64,000 nucleotides of DNA from Paenibacillus_AB hodogayensis (GCF_039536325.1 NZ_BAAAYO010000002.1:434001-498000), one strand, 5' to 3'. Shown: positions 1-8,921, counted from the first letter of the stretch. Translations and numbers: made by a program. Notes: generated by a model from the letters alone, not told the origin.

Positions 1-288
1 CTCTTTCTTATCCTGCAGCGCCTTGCGGGCCAATTCCTCGTTGCCTTGCTCCAGCGCCTTCATCGCTTGCTCGCCGCGGCGGTTGACCATATCCTCGGCT
101 TCTTCCGTTTGCTGCTTGAATTTTTTCTCAATAGCGATTTGCTTCGCTACCGCGCTTTCGGCTTCCAGAATGTCCTCTTCCATATCGCGCAAAAACTGGT
201 TCAGCATTTTAACCGGATCTTCGGCTTTGTCAAGCAGATCGTTGATCGAAGCCACAGTCAGGTCGCGAAGTCTTTTGAAAATTCCCAT
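1..288 (-). CDS. pspA: PspA/IM30 family membrane-stress protein (5' part only)
   Basis: The first 96 residues read MGIFKRLRDLTVASINDLLD and continue with RDMEEDILEAE and a Lys/Glu/Gln-rich helix. This is the typical N-terminus of PspA/IM30/Vipp1 proteins: an amphipathic helix followed by a coiled coil. The family binds the inner face of the cytoplasmic membrane and protects it under envelope stress. The gene runs off the left edge, so more than half is missing. The ATG has a GAGGAGG ribosome site 7-8 bases upstream. A sigmaW-like promoter lies 83-108 bases upstream of the start codon, which fits the known SigW control of pspA in B. subtilis. Confidence 0.93.
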   Translation of the reverse strand, partial: MGIFKRLRDLTVASINDLLDKAEDPVKMLNQFLRDMEEDILEAESAVAKQIAIEKKFKQQTEEAEDMVNRRGEQAMKALEQGNEELARKALQDKKE

Positions 289-370
289 TGTCAGGTTCCT
301 CCTCGGTATTGGGTTCGTTCATAACTTCCAATTGGATAACCAACGCTTTGTTGTGTTCACATCCATTTCA

Positions 371-396
371 TACGCAGACCGAACCAAGAAGTTTCA
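371..396 (-). promoter_or_regulatory. Candidate ECF (SigW-type) promoter of pspA
   Basis: On the minus strand TGAAAC (391-396) is separated by exactly 16 bases from CGTA (371-374). This matches the published B. subtilis sigmaW consensus TGAAAC-N16-CGTA. It lies in the 126-base gap between the TPR gene and pspA and points at pspA. That the organism has an equivalent ECF sigma factor is inferred. Confidence 0.72.
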
Positions 397-414
397 AAAC
401 GGGATTCGCTTTTT

Positions 415-1083
415 TCAAAAAAGCTGCCGCCATTTCGACAAGATCGCCCAGCGCCGTTCGACACGTCTCTTATAGCGGGGCAAGCCGCGATAGAGCTGTA
501 GAGCATCGGCGTAAGCTCGCTTCGCCTCCGCCCGGTTTCCGAGTCGTTCATAGATGCGGCCAAGCTTGTAGCAGCCCTCGCAAGACGAGGAATTCGCTTG
601 CCGGAACCGCTCCAGATAGCCGATCGCTTCCTCGGGGCTAATCGAGGCGAACGCTTCCCCCAATCGCAAATAAGGCTCCCCGTACTTGACGCGCGGATTC
701 ATGTCCAGACTTTCCTCGATCAGCCTGCGGCCTTCCTCCAGCTCGCCCAGCTTTAACCGGCATAAGCCGATTTCGTAAACGACGTCGGCGGAATCGTAGA
801 TGGGGCGAACTTGCTCGAGCAGGTCGAGCGCTTCTGCGTACTTTTGTTTCTCGATATAGAGACGGGCCGCCTCCAGCTTGTTCCCGGCATGATGGGGAGA
901 CAAAGCTAGCTCCCGCTTCAGCCGCGAAAGCTTCCGATTGCGGCGGAACGGCTTCACCAAGCTGGGCGACAGTCCGATAAAGCGGCGGTCCAGCATATAA
1001 AGCAGCACGAGCATCACCAGAAGAGCCAAGAACGGATTTCCCACCAGCCACCAGATCAGGGCAAACAGAAAAAATTTGCTCAA
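415..1083 (-). CDS. TPR-repeat protein with N-terminal membrane anchor
   Basis: The 222-residue product begins with a hydrophobic hairpin (about residues 4-30), then a basic stretch, then helical repeats of TPR character. Examples are ALDLLEQVRPIYDSADVVYE, KLGELEEGRRLIEESLDMNP and CYKLGRIYERLGNRAEAKRA. TPR arrays mediate protein-protein contacts, so it is probably a cytoplasm-facing scaffold on the membrane. It lies directly upstream of pspA in the same orientation, but pspA has its own promoter in the gap. No specific partner can be named from the sequence. Confidence 0.8.
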   Translation of the reverse strand: MSKFFLFALIWWLVGNPFLALLVMLVLLYMLDRRFIGLSPSLVKPFRRNRKLSRLKRELALSPHHAGNKLEAARLYIEKQKYAEALDLLEQVRPIYDSADVVYEIGLCRLKLGELEEGRRLIEESLDMNPRVKYGEPYLRLGEAFASISPEEAIGYLERFRQANSSSCEGCYKLGRIYERLGNRAEAKRAYADALQLYRGLPRYKRRVERRWAILSKWRQLF

Positions 1084-1251
1084 CTCTTCACCTCCGCCTC
1101 CATTTTACCATACCCGAGCCGTTACACCTATACATGAAGATGGAAATCCGCTTCCTTATTCGTCTTATTGGGAGTGCCTAAATCGGCGACAGCTTCCAAA
1201 CCGTCATGGGCGAACCAGCGCAGGCTTGACGGCACGCCGCCCTTAAGTGCG

Positions 1252-2820
1252 TTAGCTGTCCTTGGACTTTGCAGGCTGGTGCACGCTGACCCTGTTGCGG
1301 CCGCCGCGCTTGGACACATACAAAGCTTCGTCGGCGGCCCGCAGGAGCGATTCCAACGTATCGCCGGTTTGTTCGGCCTGCGCCGCTCCGAAGCTGGAGG
1401 TGACGGCGATCGGACCGCTTGCCGTCACCAGCGGCTCGGCTTCCAGCGCCGCGCGCAAGCGCTCGGCCAGCTCGGCAGCCTCCGGCCACGAAAAGGACGG
1501 AAGGGCGAGCACGAATTCCTCGCCGCCATACCGGCCGAACAGCATATCCGCAGAGAGCATCGGTTTGCACAGAGAGACGACGTGAACGATAAGCCGATCG
1601 CCGGTCTCGTGACCGAAGCTGTCGTTAACCCGCTTGAAATGATCGATATCGAACAGCACGACGGAGAACGGCTGTCCTTCGGCGAGGGATTCCTTCAGCA
1701 TCTCCCGGCTTCGGTGGATGAACTGCGTGCGATTGTATATCTGAGTGAGCCCGTCATAGAAGGCCATATGCTCCAGATGACGCTGCAGCCGCTTAAGCTC
1801 CGTTACATCGATCAGTAGAAGCAGGCTGCCCGCCAGACCGCCATTGCGGTGCCGGACGACGGAGACGCGAACCTGGTAGCAGCGCTCCTCTCCTCCGGCC
1901 ATCCACGCCAATTCCCCCTGCATGCCGTCGGGATGACGGGCGACGGGAAACGGAGATCCGGTCAGACTGACCCACACCTCATCCAGCGTGCTGCCAATCC
2001 GGGAATGCCGTAGCGAAGGAATCATGATTGCGGCAGCCCGGTTGAATTCGATCAACCGTTCCGCAGGGTCAAGCACGATAACCCCTTCCCCCATGCTTTC
2101 GAAAATCGTTTCTTTGGCGATCGGTACGACAGTCAGCATGCGAGCGGACACCATTGCCCAAATGTATAGGGCGGAGGTGATGCACATGACGATCGGCACG
2201 GGATCGAGCCCGCCCGGCGCCGCTCCCAACAAATAGAGAAAAGCCGCGGTCATCGGAACGAATTGTCCACAGATCAGGGTTACCAGCTGCAGCCGGTACG
2301 TCTTGCTCGTCTGCCTCCAACGGCCGATTAACAGCACGACGGCAGCCAGCAGACAGCTGAACGTATAGATGCCATGAACGATGTACCATTCCCCGATCTC
2401 CAGCTTCACCAGCGAAGCCGGCATCCCTTCCCGCAAGTACATCGCCTTGTAGAACAGATGATGATAGTCGTTGGTCGCCACCATAGCAAGGGTGATCGAC
2501 GGAATGATGAACATCGCCGCAGCCGTCTTCGGCGATACGTTTCTGCCGAGGTAATTCAACACAAGCATCAAACCAAGCGCCGCGGAGAACGGCATGCCGA
2601 TATACTCCACCGTCGTCCATATCTTGACTTCCGTTAACGTGGTACTGGCGAGCCCGAATGCATAACCGAAGCAGTAAATCGATAGCGCTGCCGTGTATAG
2701 GATGAAGATGCCCGCTCCCGGAATTTCGCTTCTCTTGGAGAATGCGTAAACGCTGAGAAACACGTTGAATACACCCGATACGCAAACAAGCGTAATGTAC
2801 AACGTCAATAACGAATCCAT
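1252..2820 (-). CDS. Membrane diguanylate cyclase: 7TM sensor, PAS, GGDEF
   Basis: The 522-residue protein has seven hydrophobic segments over about residues 5-225, resembling the N-terminal 7TM module of histidine kinases (HisKA_7TM). A PAS-like domain follows (about 235-342), starting ESMGEGVIVLDPAERLIEFN. A GGDEF domain (about 352-515) carries the active-site motif GGEEF at 432-436 and FDIDHFKRVND before it. It should make cyclic di-GMP in response to a membrane or cytoplasmic signal. No RxxD inhibitory site is visible five residues before GGEEF, so product inhibition may be absent. Ribosome site GGTGGAG precedes the ATG. It is monocistronic as far as can be seen. Confidence 0.9.
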   Translation of the reverse strand: MDSLLTLYITLVCVSGVFNVFLSVYAFSKRSEIPGAGIFILYTAALSIYCFGYAFGLASTTLTEVKIWTTVEYIGMPFSAALGLMLVLNYLGRNVSPKTAAAMFIIPSITLAMVATNDYHHLFYKAMYLREGMPASLVKLEIGEWYIVHGIYTFSCLLAAVVLLIGRWRQTSKTYRLQLVTLICGQFVPMTAAFLYLLGAAPGGLDPVPIVMCITSALYIWAMVSARMLTVVPIAKETIFESMGEGVIVLDPAERLIEFNRAAAIMIPSLRHSRIGSTLDEVWVSLTGSPFPVARHPDGMQGELAWMAGGEERCYQVRVSVVRHRNGGLAGSLLLLIDVTELKRLQRHLEHMAFYDGLTQIYNRTQFIHRSREMLKESLAEGQPFSVVLFDIDHFKRVNDSFGHETGDRLIVHVVSLCKPMLSADMLFGRYGGEEFVLALPSFSWPEAAELAERLRAALEAEPLVTASGPIAVTSSFGAAQAEQTGDTLESLLRAADEALYVSKRGGRNRVSVHQPAKSKDS

Positions 2821-3196
2821 CTGCTGACTCCACCCTTAGTGTCGTTATATCCATCGTACCATAACGATAGTTGGCTAGTGCAAACGATTTTTTCCCTTGT
2901 TCTACCAAACGCTTAGAGTTTTCGAAAAGGGAAAGCCCAGTTGACCGAGACAACCGTTATCAAGCTGCGCGACGCGTTTCTGTACGGCTTCAGCTACACG
3001 GTCGTTTTACACATTCTAGATGCTGTCTTCAAGCAGTCAAAAACGCCGTCGCATAAATTTAACTGCGGATGCCAAACATCCCGCCTCTGATCTTAAGGGC
3101 GGGATGTTGATTTCTACTATGATTGATCAAAAGCCAATGGGCCAATGTCATCATGACCTATGCACCAACGATGATCATGACGACCGCACGGATGAT
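2821..3196. other. Intergenic region with one strong hairpin
   Basis: No credible gene was seen. The left part should carry the promoter of the diguanylate cyclase, but no good -35/-10 pair was recognised. The right part holds an 11-bp perfect inverted repeat (3075-3085 with 3098-3108) just downstream of the CPBP protease gene. Confidence 0.5.
3075..3108 (-). terminator. Hairpin downstream of CPBP protease gene, possible terminator
   Basis: AACATCCCGCC pairs perfectly with GGCGGGATGTT around a 12-base loop. The T-run after it is poor on both strands, so termination is possible rather than clear. Confidence 0.4.
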
Positions 3197-4003
3197 TCAG
3201 CTGACTCGTCGTGACACGCTATGGGCGCTATCGCGTCGCTTTTCACGGCGGAGGATGATCGGAACCGTGATCACTGCAGCGATCGCCAACAGCGGAGCTA
3301 GTATACCAGCGATAGGAAACGACGACGTGCCATGCGAGAAGATGCTCAAGTCCCAGAGTCCGTGCAGGATCATGGAGGCCACGAGCGATCCGGTAGAGCG
3401 CCGGGCAAGGTAGAAGATCGAACCAAGGCCGCAAGCCATCATTACCTGGAACAGGACACCCGCCCCGAGGCCCAGGAACATGCCCGGCAGGTGGAATACT
3501 GCGAACATCGCTGTTGATAGCAGCCAGACCCCGGTTTCACCGAATCGGCTGCGCAGAGCGACTATCAATTGACCTCGGTGGATTATCTCCTCATTGAAGC
3601 CGACCAGGATGCTGCCGACGAAAAGATACAGCCACATGAGGGGCGTGACACGGGTGAAATCGGCGATCAGCATGTTCACGATCGCGATGACTGTCATGAT
3701 GATCGGGAGAGTCATCGCCCATCGAGAAAGACTCCGCTTTTCAACTAGGCTGGGGCGCCACCATCCGTAGATCGTGACTATTGTGAAGGCCAACACAGCA
3801 CCGCCGAACGTTGGTGCTACGTACCAGAGCAGAAGGGTCTGCTCACTCTCGCCTATTCGCGGGTAGTCGACGCCGTTGAGCACGAAGATACCGTAGAAGA
3901 CTGCAATGTAGAGGAAATAGCCGAGAACACCCCATCGAACGCGGGGACGAACTCGAAGGGCAGAATCCAAAGATCCTTGCAGCATGTCCCTATTGATTGA
4001 CAT
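3197..4003 (-). CDS. CPBP-family intramembrane metalloprotease (CAAX/Abi type)
   Basis: The 268-residue polytopic protein has about seven to eight membrane segments. It carries the CPBP (type II CAAX endopeptidase/Abi) signatures: a paired-glutamate motif NEEIIHRGQL, then AVFHLPGMFLG and ILHGLWDLS, which supply the metal-binding glutamates and histidines. Bacterial members act in the membrane and are often linked to peptide maturation or bacteriocin immunity. No bacteriocin gene is next to it. The frame is open from a GTG at 4018, but GGGAG lies 8 bases before the ATG at 4003, so that start is preferred. Substrate unknown. Confidence 0.85.
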   Translation of the reverse strand: MSINRDMLQGSLDSALRVRPRVRWGVLGYFLYIAVFYGIFVLNGVDYPRIGESEQTLLLWYVAPTFGGAVLAFTIVTIYGWWRPSLVEKRSLSRWAMTLPIIMTVIAIVNMLIADFTRVTPLMWLYLFVGSILVGFNEEIIHRGQLIVALRSRFGETGVWLLSTAMFAVFHLPGMFLGLGAGVLFQVMMACGLGSIFYLARRSTGSLVASMILHGLWDLSIFSHGTSSFPIAGILAPLLAIAAVITVPIILRREKRRDSAHSVSRRVS

Positions 4004-4444
4004 CATCAACACTCCCACTATAAATTAGTATTTTCTTTCATTTACTCTTGTTTTCTTAAGATTCCAACTGTTAATTCCTAATATACGGATATTTATTAGA
4101 TAATGATTGCTGTTCCGCTGACAGCAACCATTAGAATACCTTGACGGACTACGACTCCCATTGGCGAAGTTTCCTTTGCGTCTCTTGCCCCCTCACTTAC
4201 AATTCTAGTAGACCAATTTAAACAGAAGCTAAACAAATGGATGAAAACCAGCTAAATTTTTTGCTGCTGCCGTTTAGGTTCTGTTTAAGCAAATATGCTA
4301 CGATGGCCGACTTAGCGGAACGTACAGCCCCCGATATCATCCTTATCATTTTACAAAGTGAAAATTAGTAAACTCTTTTTAAAGGCAAAGAGGCCCGCGC
4401 AGCCGAAGCTGCCGGACCTTTCCGTCGGTACTATGCGTTTTTCC
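4004..4444. other. AT-rich intergenic region
   Basis: About 440 bases, visibly richer in A+T than its surroundings, between the CPBP gene start and the mutS2 stop. Apart from the mutS2 terminator at its left-gene end, no gene, repeat or convincing promoter was recognised. It must contain the CPBP promoter. Confidence 0.5.
4386..4419 (-). terminator. Rho-independent terminator of mutS2
   Basis: On the minus strand AGGTCCG-GCAGC pairs with GCTGC-(G)-CGGGCCT across a TTCG tetraloop with a single bulged G, followed by CTTTGCCTTT. It starts about 25 bases after the mutS2 stop codon. Confidence 0.75.
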
Positions 4445-6811
4445 CTACTTCAGTTCCACTACGGTCACGCCGGCGCCACCCTCGCCGTAATTGCCGAGCC
4501 GGTAGCTCTTGATATGCTTGTGGCGGCGGAAATAGTCCTGCAAGCCGGCGCGCAGCACGCCCGTCCCTTTGCCGTGAATGACATAAACTTGGCCGAAGCC
4601 GTTCAGAAAGCTTTCATCGAGAAAACGGTCGGTTTCGATGATCGCTTCCTCCAGATTGCTTCCGCGCAGATCGAGCTCTGTACGCACGTTGTCGTCCCGG
4701 CTGCGCTTGACGCTGGCCGTCGGCTGTTGCACCTGCTTAACCTCCGGAGCGGACTTGATCAGCTCCAGATCGGATTTGTTGACCTTCATCTTCATGATGC
4801 CGAGCTGAACCGTCGCTTCGGAAGCGCCGGACAGGTCCACGACATGGCCTTTCTGCCCGAGCGAGACGACGCGCACCTCGTCGCCGACCTCGATCGACGC
4901 TGCACCTTTCTTCGCCGTTCGGGCGGCATCTCGCTTGTCCCGCAGCTCCGGAGCAGCCGTATCGAGGCGCCTCTTGGCCTCGATCAGCTTATGCTCCTTG
5001 ACCGCTCCGCGCTCCTCCAGCGCCATTCGCCGCAGCTCGCGGATGACTTCGTCCGCTTCGTGCCGCGCATTTGCCACGGCAGACCGGGCGTCCTGTTCGG
5101 CCTTGAGCAGCAGCTTGTCGCGCTGCTCGCGGAACTTCTCGCGCTCATCCTCCAACTGCGCGCGCAGCCCTTCGGCCTCGACGCGCAGGCGCTCCGCATT
5201 CAACCGCTCGGCCTCCGCAGCGGCCCGGTTCGTCTCCAGCGAGGCGATCATCGTCTCGACGCGCTTGTCGTCCTCGTCCACATGGCCGCGGGCCATCTCC
5301 AAGATGGGGCGCGGCAAGCCGAGCCGCTCGGCGATCGCGAACGCATTGCTTCGGCCGGGAACGCCGACGAGCAGCCGGTATGTCGGGCTGAGCGTCTGTA
5401 CGTTGAATTCCATGCTTGCGTTAATGACGCCTTTGCGCTCGAACGCATATGCCTTCAGCTCGCTATAGTGGGTCGTCGCCACGACTCGGCAGCCGATCCG
5501 GTGAATATACTCCAGCATGGCGATAGCCAGCGCCGAGCCTTCGGACGGGTCGGTGCCCGCTCCCAGCTCGTCGAGCAGCACCAAGCTTTTCGGAGTCATT
5601 CCTTTCAGAATGGAAATAATATTGGTTAGATGGCTGGAAAAGGTACTCAAGTTTTGCTCGATGCTCTGCTCGTCGCCGATATCCGCGTAGATGGCGTCAA
5701 ACACGCACAGCTGGCTGCCTTCCTCGGCGGGAATGAACAAGCCGGACATCGCCATCAGGCTGAGCAGTCCGATCGTCTTCAGCGACACCGTTTTGCCGCC
5801 GGTATTGGGGCCGGTTACGATGATCGTGGAGAACTGGTTGCCCAGCTCCACGTCCAAAGGAACGACCGCCTCGGGACTCAGCAGCGGATGACGCCCTTTT
5901 TTCAGCTTCAGGAAGCCGCGGTCGTTCATGATCGGCAGCGTCGCCTTCAGCACGCGGGCGAGGCTCGCTCTGGCAAAAATAAAGTCGAGCTCGCCAAGCG
6001 CCTCGACCGATACGCTTAATTCGTCCGTCGCTTCCGCTACGTAGCCGGACAGCATAATCAAAATTTTCTCGATCTCCCGCTCTTCGGCAAACTTCAGCTC
6101 CCGCAGCTTGTTGTTCAGCGTAACCACGGCTTCCGGCTCGATAAACAGCGTAGCCCCCGACGCCGACTGATCGTGGACCATCCCGCCGAAATGTCCGCGG
6201 TACTCCTGCTTCACCGGTATGACATACCGGTCGCCGCGAATCGTAATGAGCGAGTCCTGCAGCATCTTCTGAATGGAAGGCGTGCGGATCATCTGCTCCA
6301 GCTTGTCGCGCGCCCGCGATTCGTTCGTCCGCAGCTCGTGCCGCACCCGCGCCAGCTCCGAACTTGCGCTATCGACAATGTCCGCCACGTCGTCGATACA
6401 GGACTTGATCTTCTCCTCGACGACGCGGTTTTCGCTCACCGGCTCGGCGGCCTCGGTCAGCAGCGGAATCGGCTCGTTCTCGTGCAGAGCCAGCAAAAAC
6501 CGCTTCAGCTTGCGGCCCCCGCCGATCGTATTGGCGATGTCGAGCAGCTCGGAAGCCCCGAGCGTACTGCCGATGCGCGCCCGGTTCAAAGGCATCCGCA
6601 CGTCGCGAATCCCTCCGAACGGGGCGCCCCCCTTCAGCCGATCGACCTTGAACGCTTCGTCCGTCGCCGCCAGCAGCCGCTTTACTTCTTCGAAATCCGG
6701 GCTCGGCGCAAGCGCTTCGGCTCTCGCCTTGCCCAGCGAGGTGGACGCATATTCGGCCAGACGCTGGCGCATTTTATGATATTCGAGCGTTACCAGCACT
6801 TTCGGATTCAA
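4445..6811 (-). CDS. mutS2: Endonuclease MutS2
   Basis: The 788-residue protein has the usual MutS2 length and order: a lever/clamp region, an ABC-type ATPase with Walker A GPNTGGKT (about residue 335) and Walker B LVLLDELGAGTDPSEG (about 408), a coiled coil, and a C-terminal Smr nuclease domain starting LDLRGSNLEEA with HGKGTGVLR. MutS2 acts on branched DNA and stalled or collided ribosomes and is not a mismatch repair protein. The start is a TTG with GGAAGGAG upstream. In B. subtilis mutS2 follows zapA-cvpA-polX; here cvpA is 7.3 kb away and polX is missing. Confidence 0.96.
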   Translation of the reverse strand: MNPKVLVTLEYHKMRQRLAEYASTSLGKARAEALAPSPDFEEVKRLLAATDEAFKVDRLKGGAPFGGIRDVRMPLNRARIGSTLGASELLDIANTIGGGRKLKRFLLALHENEPIPLLTEAAEPVSENRVVEEKIKSCIDDVADIVDSASSELARVRHELRTNESRARDKLEQMIRTPSIQKMLQDSLITIRGDRYVIPVKQEYRGHFGGMVHDQSASGATLFIEPEAVVTLNNKLRELKFAEEREIEKILIMLSGYVAEATDELSVSVEALGELDFIFARASLARVLKATLPIMNDRGFLKLKKGRHPLLSPEAVVPLDVELGNQFSTIIVTGPNTGGKTVSLKTIGLLSLMAMSGLFIPAEEGSQLCVFDAIYADIGDEQSIEQNLSTFSSHLTNIISILKGMTPKSLVLLDELGAGTDPSEGSALAIAMLEYIHRIGCRVVATTHYSELKAYAFERKGVINASMEFNVQTLSPTYRLLVGVPGRSNAFAIAERLGLPRPILEMARGHVDEDDKRVETMIASLETNRAAAEAERLNAERLRVEAEGLRAQLEDEREKFREQRDKLLLKAEQDARSAVANARHEADEVIRELRRMALEERGAVKEHKLIEAKRRLDTAAPELRDKRDAARTAKKGAASIEVGDEVRVVSLGQKGHVVDLSGASEATVQLGIMKMKVNKSDLELIKSAPEVKQVQQPTASVKRSRDDNVRTELDLRGSNLEEAIIETDRFLDESFLNGFGQVYVIHGKGTGVLRAGLQDYFRRHKHIKSYRLGNYGEGGAGVTVVELK

Positions 6812-7040
6812 GACCAGTCAAACTCCTTCCGTCCGCAAAAACCAGGTTGATTGTCTATATTATATCCGATGCCTGCCGCTTTAGCTATCGAACGAACGGT
6901 TATACGAATATTGTCCTGCTTGTCTCCCTGTATAAAATTGGTCGACATACTGCTCGCCTCCGGGGAAAAAATAACGATTGCGAGGCATCGCGGACTTTGC
7001 AGCCGCAACGTGCGCGAACAATCCAAAGGAGGCAGCGACT

Positions 7041-7406
7041 ATGCGTTTTCTTGGCCATGTGGTCCGTTTTATTGTAGCAGCCATCGTTTTGATGTTTGTT
7101 GGCTGGATCGTGCCTAATTTCGCGGTCGGCGGATTCTGGAGCGCTTTGTTCCTTGCTCTGGTCATCGCCGTACTTGGCTGGATCGTGGAAGGAATATTCG
7201 GCAAGCGGGTCACCCCGTTCGGACGCGGCATCGTCGGTTTTTTGGCCAGCGCGGCCGTCATCTGGCTGGCGCAATTTATCGTCGGCGGCGTATCGGTTAC
7301 GGTCGTCGGGGCGATATTGGCCGCTCTCGTCATCGGGATTATCGACCTGTTCATTCCGATCAGCACCCCGTTCGACGCGGGACGCAACAAGGAAGAAGCC
7401 CGGTAA
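7041..7406 (+). CDS. Small four-helix membrane protein, YvlD/phage-holin-4 superfamily
   Basis: The 121-residue protein is almost entirely hydrophobic with four membrane segments and the pattern GGFWSALFLALVIAVLGWI followed by RVTPFGRGIVGFL. This matches the YvlD group of the Phage_holin_4_2 family. Despite the family name, chromosomal members are envelope proteins of unknown function. The ATG at 7041 is chosen over an upstream in-frame ATG because AAAGGAGG lies 8 bases before it. It is a single-gene unit with its own terminator. Confidence 0.85.
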   Translation: MRFLGHVVRFIVAAIVLMFVGWIVPNFAVGGFWSALFLALVIAVLGWIVEGIFGKRVTPFGRGIVGFLASAAVIWLAQFIVGGVSVTVVGAILAALVIGIIDLFIPISTPFDAGRNKEEAR

Positions 7407-7429
7407 TTGCAGCGAATCGAATTTACGGG

Positions 7430-7464
7430 AAAAACGGTCTGTCCCTTGCGGCAGGCCGTTTTTC
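7430..7464 (+). terminator. Terminator after the YvlD-like gene
   Basis: AAACGGTCTG (7432-7441) pairs with CAGGCCGTTT (7452-7461) with one G-T wobble, followed by TTTC. Confidence 0.85.
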
Positions 7465-7585
7465 TTGCGTCCGGAATTCCGTAAGTTCACGAAGCCTTCA
7501 CCAGTCTGTCACCCATTCCCAGCAGCCGATCCGCTATAATAAATATGTTGCATTCCCCAAATCATCCCATACGGAGGGTTTCGTT

Positions 7586-7963
7586 ATGAAAAAAACGATC
7601 GTATATTTGCTCGCTCTCGTCGTCGTGCTCGCTTTGGCCGCTTGTGCCAAAAAAGAAACGAGCCCTGCGCCAGAAGCTCCTTCCACGCCCACAGCCGCGG
7701 CAAGCGGAGAGCTGAAAATTACCGCCACCAACTGGAAATTCGATCAGGCGGAATATAAGGTCAAGAAAGGCGATACGCTCAAGGTTACGCTCGATAGCAA
7801 AGACGGCGCCCATGGCGTGAAGATCGACAAGCTCAACGTCTCGATCGGCACGAACGCCTCGAAGGACATTACCTTCGATAAAGCGGGAACGTACGATATC
7901 ATTTGCAGCATTCCTTGCGGCGCCGGTCATGCCAAAATGACGGCCAAGCTGATCGTCGAGTAA
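7586..7963 (+). CDS. Lipoprotein with a stand-alone CuA (cytochrome oxidase subunit II-like) cupredoxin domain
   Basis: The 125-residue protein has a lipoprotein signal (LAAC, Cys20), a Ser/Pro/Ala linker to about residue 40, then a single cupredoxin domain. It holds every CuA ligand position in the right spacing: His76, then C-S-I-P-C-G-A-G-H-A-K-M with Cys107, Cys111, His115 and Met118 (C-x3-C-x3-H-x2-M). There is no transmembrane hairpin as in true CoxB. It should sit outside on the membrane and bind copper for electron transfer, oxidase assembly or denitrification-type chemistry. No oxidase genes are adjacent. The ATG has GGAGGG upstream. Confidence 0.88.
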   Translation: MKKTIVYLLALVVVLALAACAKKETSPAPEAPSTPTAAASGELKITATNWKFDQAEYKVKKGDTLKVTLDSKDGAHGVKIDKLNVSIGTNASKDITFDKAGTYDIICSIPCGAGHAKMTAKLIVE

Positions 7964-7984
7964 TAACTTCTCCCTATGGCCCGA

Positions 7985-8030
7985 CAAAAAAACGCTTTGG
8001 AATCCCTTGCGGGGAGACCAAAGCGTTTTT
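7985..8030. terminator. Bidirectional terminator between CuA lipoprotein gene and appC
   Basis: AAAAACGCTTTGG pairs with CCAAAGCGTTTTT around 17 bases, giving T-runs on both strands for the two converging genes. Confidence 0.9.
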
Positions 8031-8036
8031 GCCTAT

Positions 8037-8918
8037 TTACCTTGAATCGAGAGCGCTGCGCAGCCCGTCGCCGATAAAATTGAAGCACATGATCGTAATG
8101 AAGATCATAAAGCCCGGAATAATCGGATACCACGGCGCCTTCATCATAATGGTCAAGCTTTGGGCGCTTTGCAGCAGGTTGCCCCAGCTTGCGTCGGGCG
8201 GCTGAATGCCCAGGCCGAGGAAGCTCAGGCTGGATTCCGTCAAGATCATCGACCCCATCTGCAGCGTCGCCGATACGATGACCGGAGCGAGCGCGTTGGG
8301 CAGAATGTGCACGAAAATAATCCGGAAGTCGGACATGCCCATCGTTCGAGCGGCATCGACAAATTCGCGGTTTTTCAGCGACAACACTTGGCCTCGCAGC
8401 AGCCTCGCCTTGCCCATCCAGCCGAACAGAACGAATACGACGATGATGTTGAACAAGTTCGGCTTGAGCAGCGTCACGACGGTAATGAGCAGGAAAAACT
8501 GCGGGAACGCCAGCATGACGTCGACGAAACGCATCAGGATGCTGTCCGTCTTGCCGCCGTAATAGCCGGCAATGGCCCCGACGGTAACGCCGATGATCAC
8601 ATTGAAGACGACGGAGAATATGCCGACGGACAGCGAAACCCTCGCGCCGTAAAGCACCCGGCTGAACAGATCGCGGCCGAGGTCGTCCGTGCCGAACAAA
8701 TGCTCGGCGCTCGGCGCCTTCAACCGGTTGAGCAAATCTTGCTCGGCCGGGTCGTGAGTGGCCACCCAAGGGGCGAATAAGGCCAGCAGGATCAGGGCAA
8801 TCATGATGAACAGGCTCGCAACGGCAAGCTTGTTCTGCTTGAACCGCCCCCAAGCGCGATTGCGCGAAGGGGAGGCCGGCAGCGCGCCGGCGTTTGTAGT
8901 AGCGGCAGTCGCACTCAT
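8037..8918 (-). CDS. appC: Oligopeptide ABC transporter permease (OppC/AppC type)
   Basis: The 293-residue integral membrane protein has a cytoplasmic N-terminal tail, about six membrane segments and the permease EAA-like loop GMSDFRIIFVHILPNALAP. The segment GTDDLGRDLFSRVLYGARVS is diagnostic for the OppC/DppC/AppC branch. It forms the membrane channel with AppB and is the last gene of the operon, 3 bases after appB. Symbol assigned by operon order; dipeptide or nickel substrates cannot be excluded. Confidence 0.9.
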   Translation of the reverse strand: MSATAATTNAGALPASPSRNRAWGRFKQNKLAVASLFIMIALILLALFAPWVATHDPAEQDLLNRLKAPSAEHLFGTDDLGRDLFSRVLYGARVSLSVGIFSVVFNVIIGVTVGAIAGYYGGKTDSILMRFVDVMLAFPQFFLLITVVTLLKPNLFNIIVVFVLFGWMGKARLLRGQVLSLKNREFVDAARTMGMSDFRIIFVHILPNALAPVIVSATLQMGSMILTESSLSFLGLGIQPPDASWGNLLQSAQSLTIMMKAPWYPIIPGFMIFITIMCFNFIGDGLRSALDSR

Positions 8919-8921
8919 CGG

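Noticed and set aside
1128..1319. Minus-strand frame after the diguanylate cyclase stop that reads reasonably at its end (WFAHDGLEAVADLGTPNKTN)
   Set aside because: No start of its own, overlaps the cyclase C-terminus, and only about 40 codons look protein-like. Possibly an old extension lost by frameshift, but not supportable.
3197..4444. CPBP gene plus A+T-rich flank as a horizontally acquired island
   Set aside because: The flank is visibly A+T rich, but no mobile element, direct repeat or tRNA border was seen and I did not compute composition.
4358..5629. 423-codon plus-strand frame antisense to mutS2
   Set aside because: Low-quality composition and no start signal; mutS2 is intact on the other strand.
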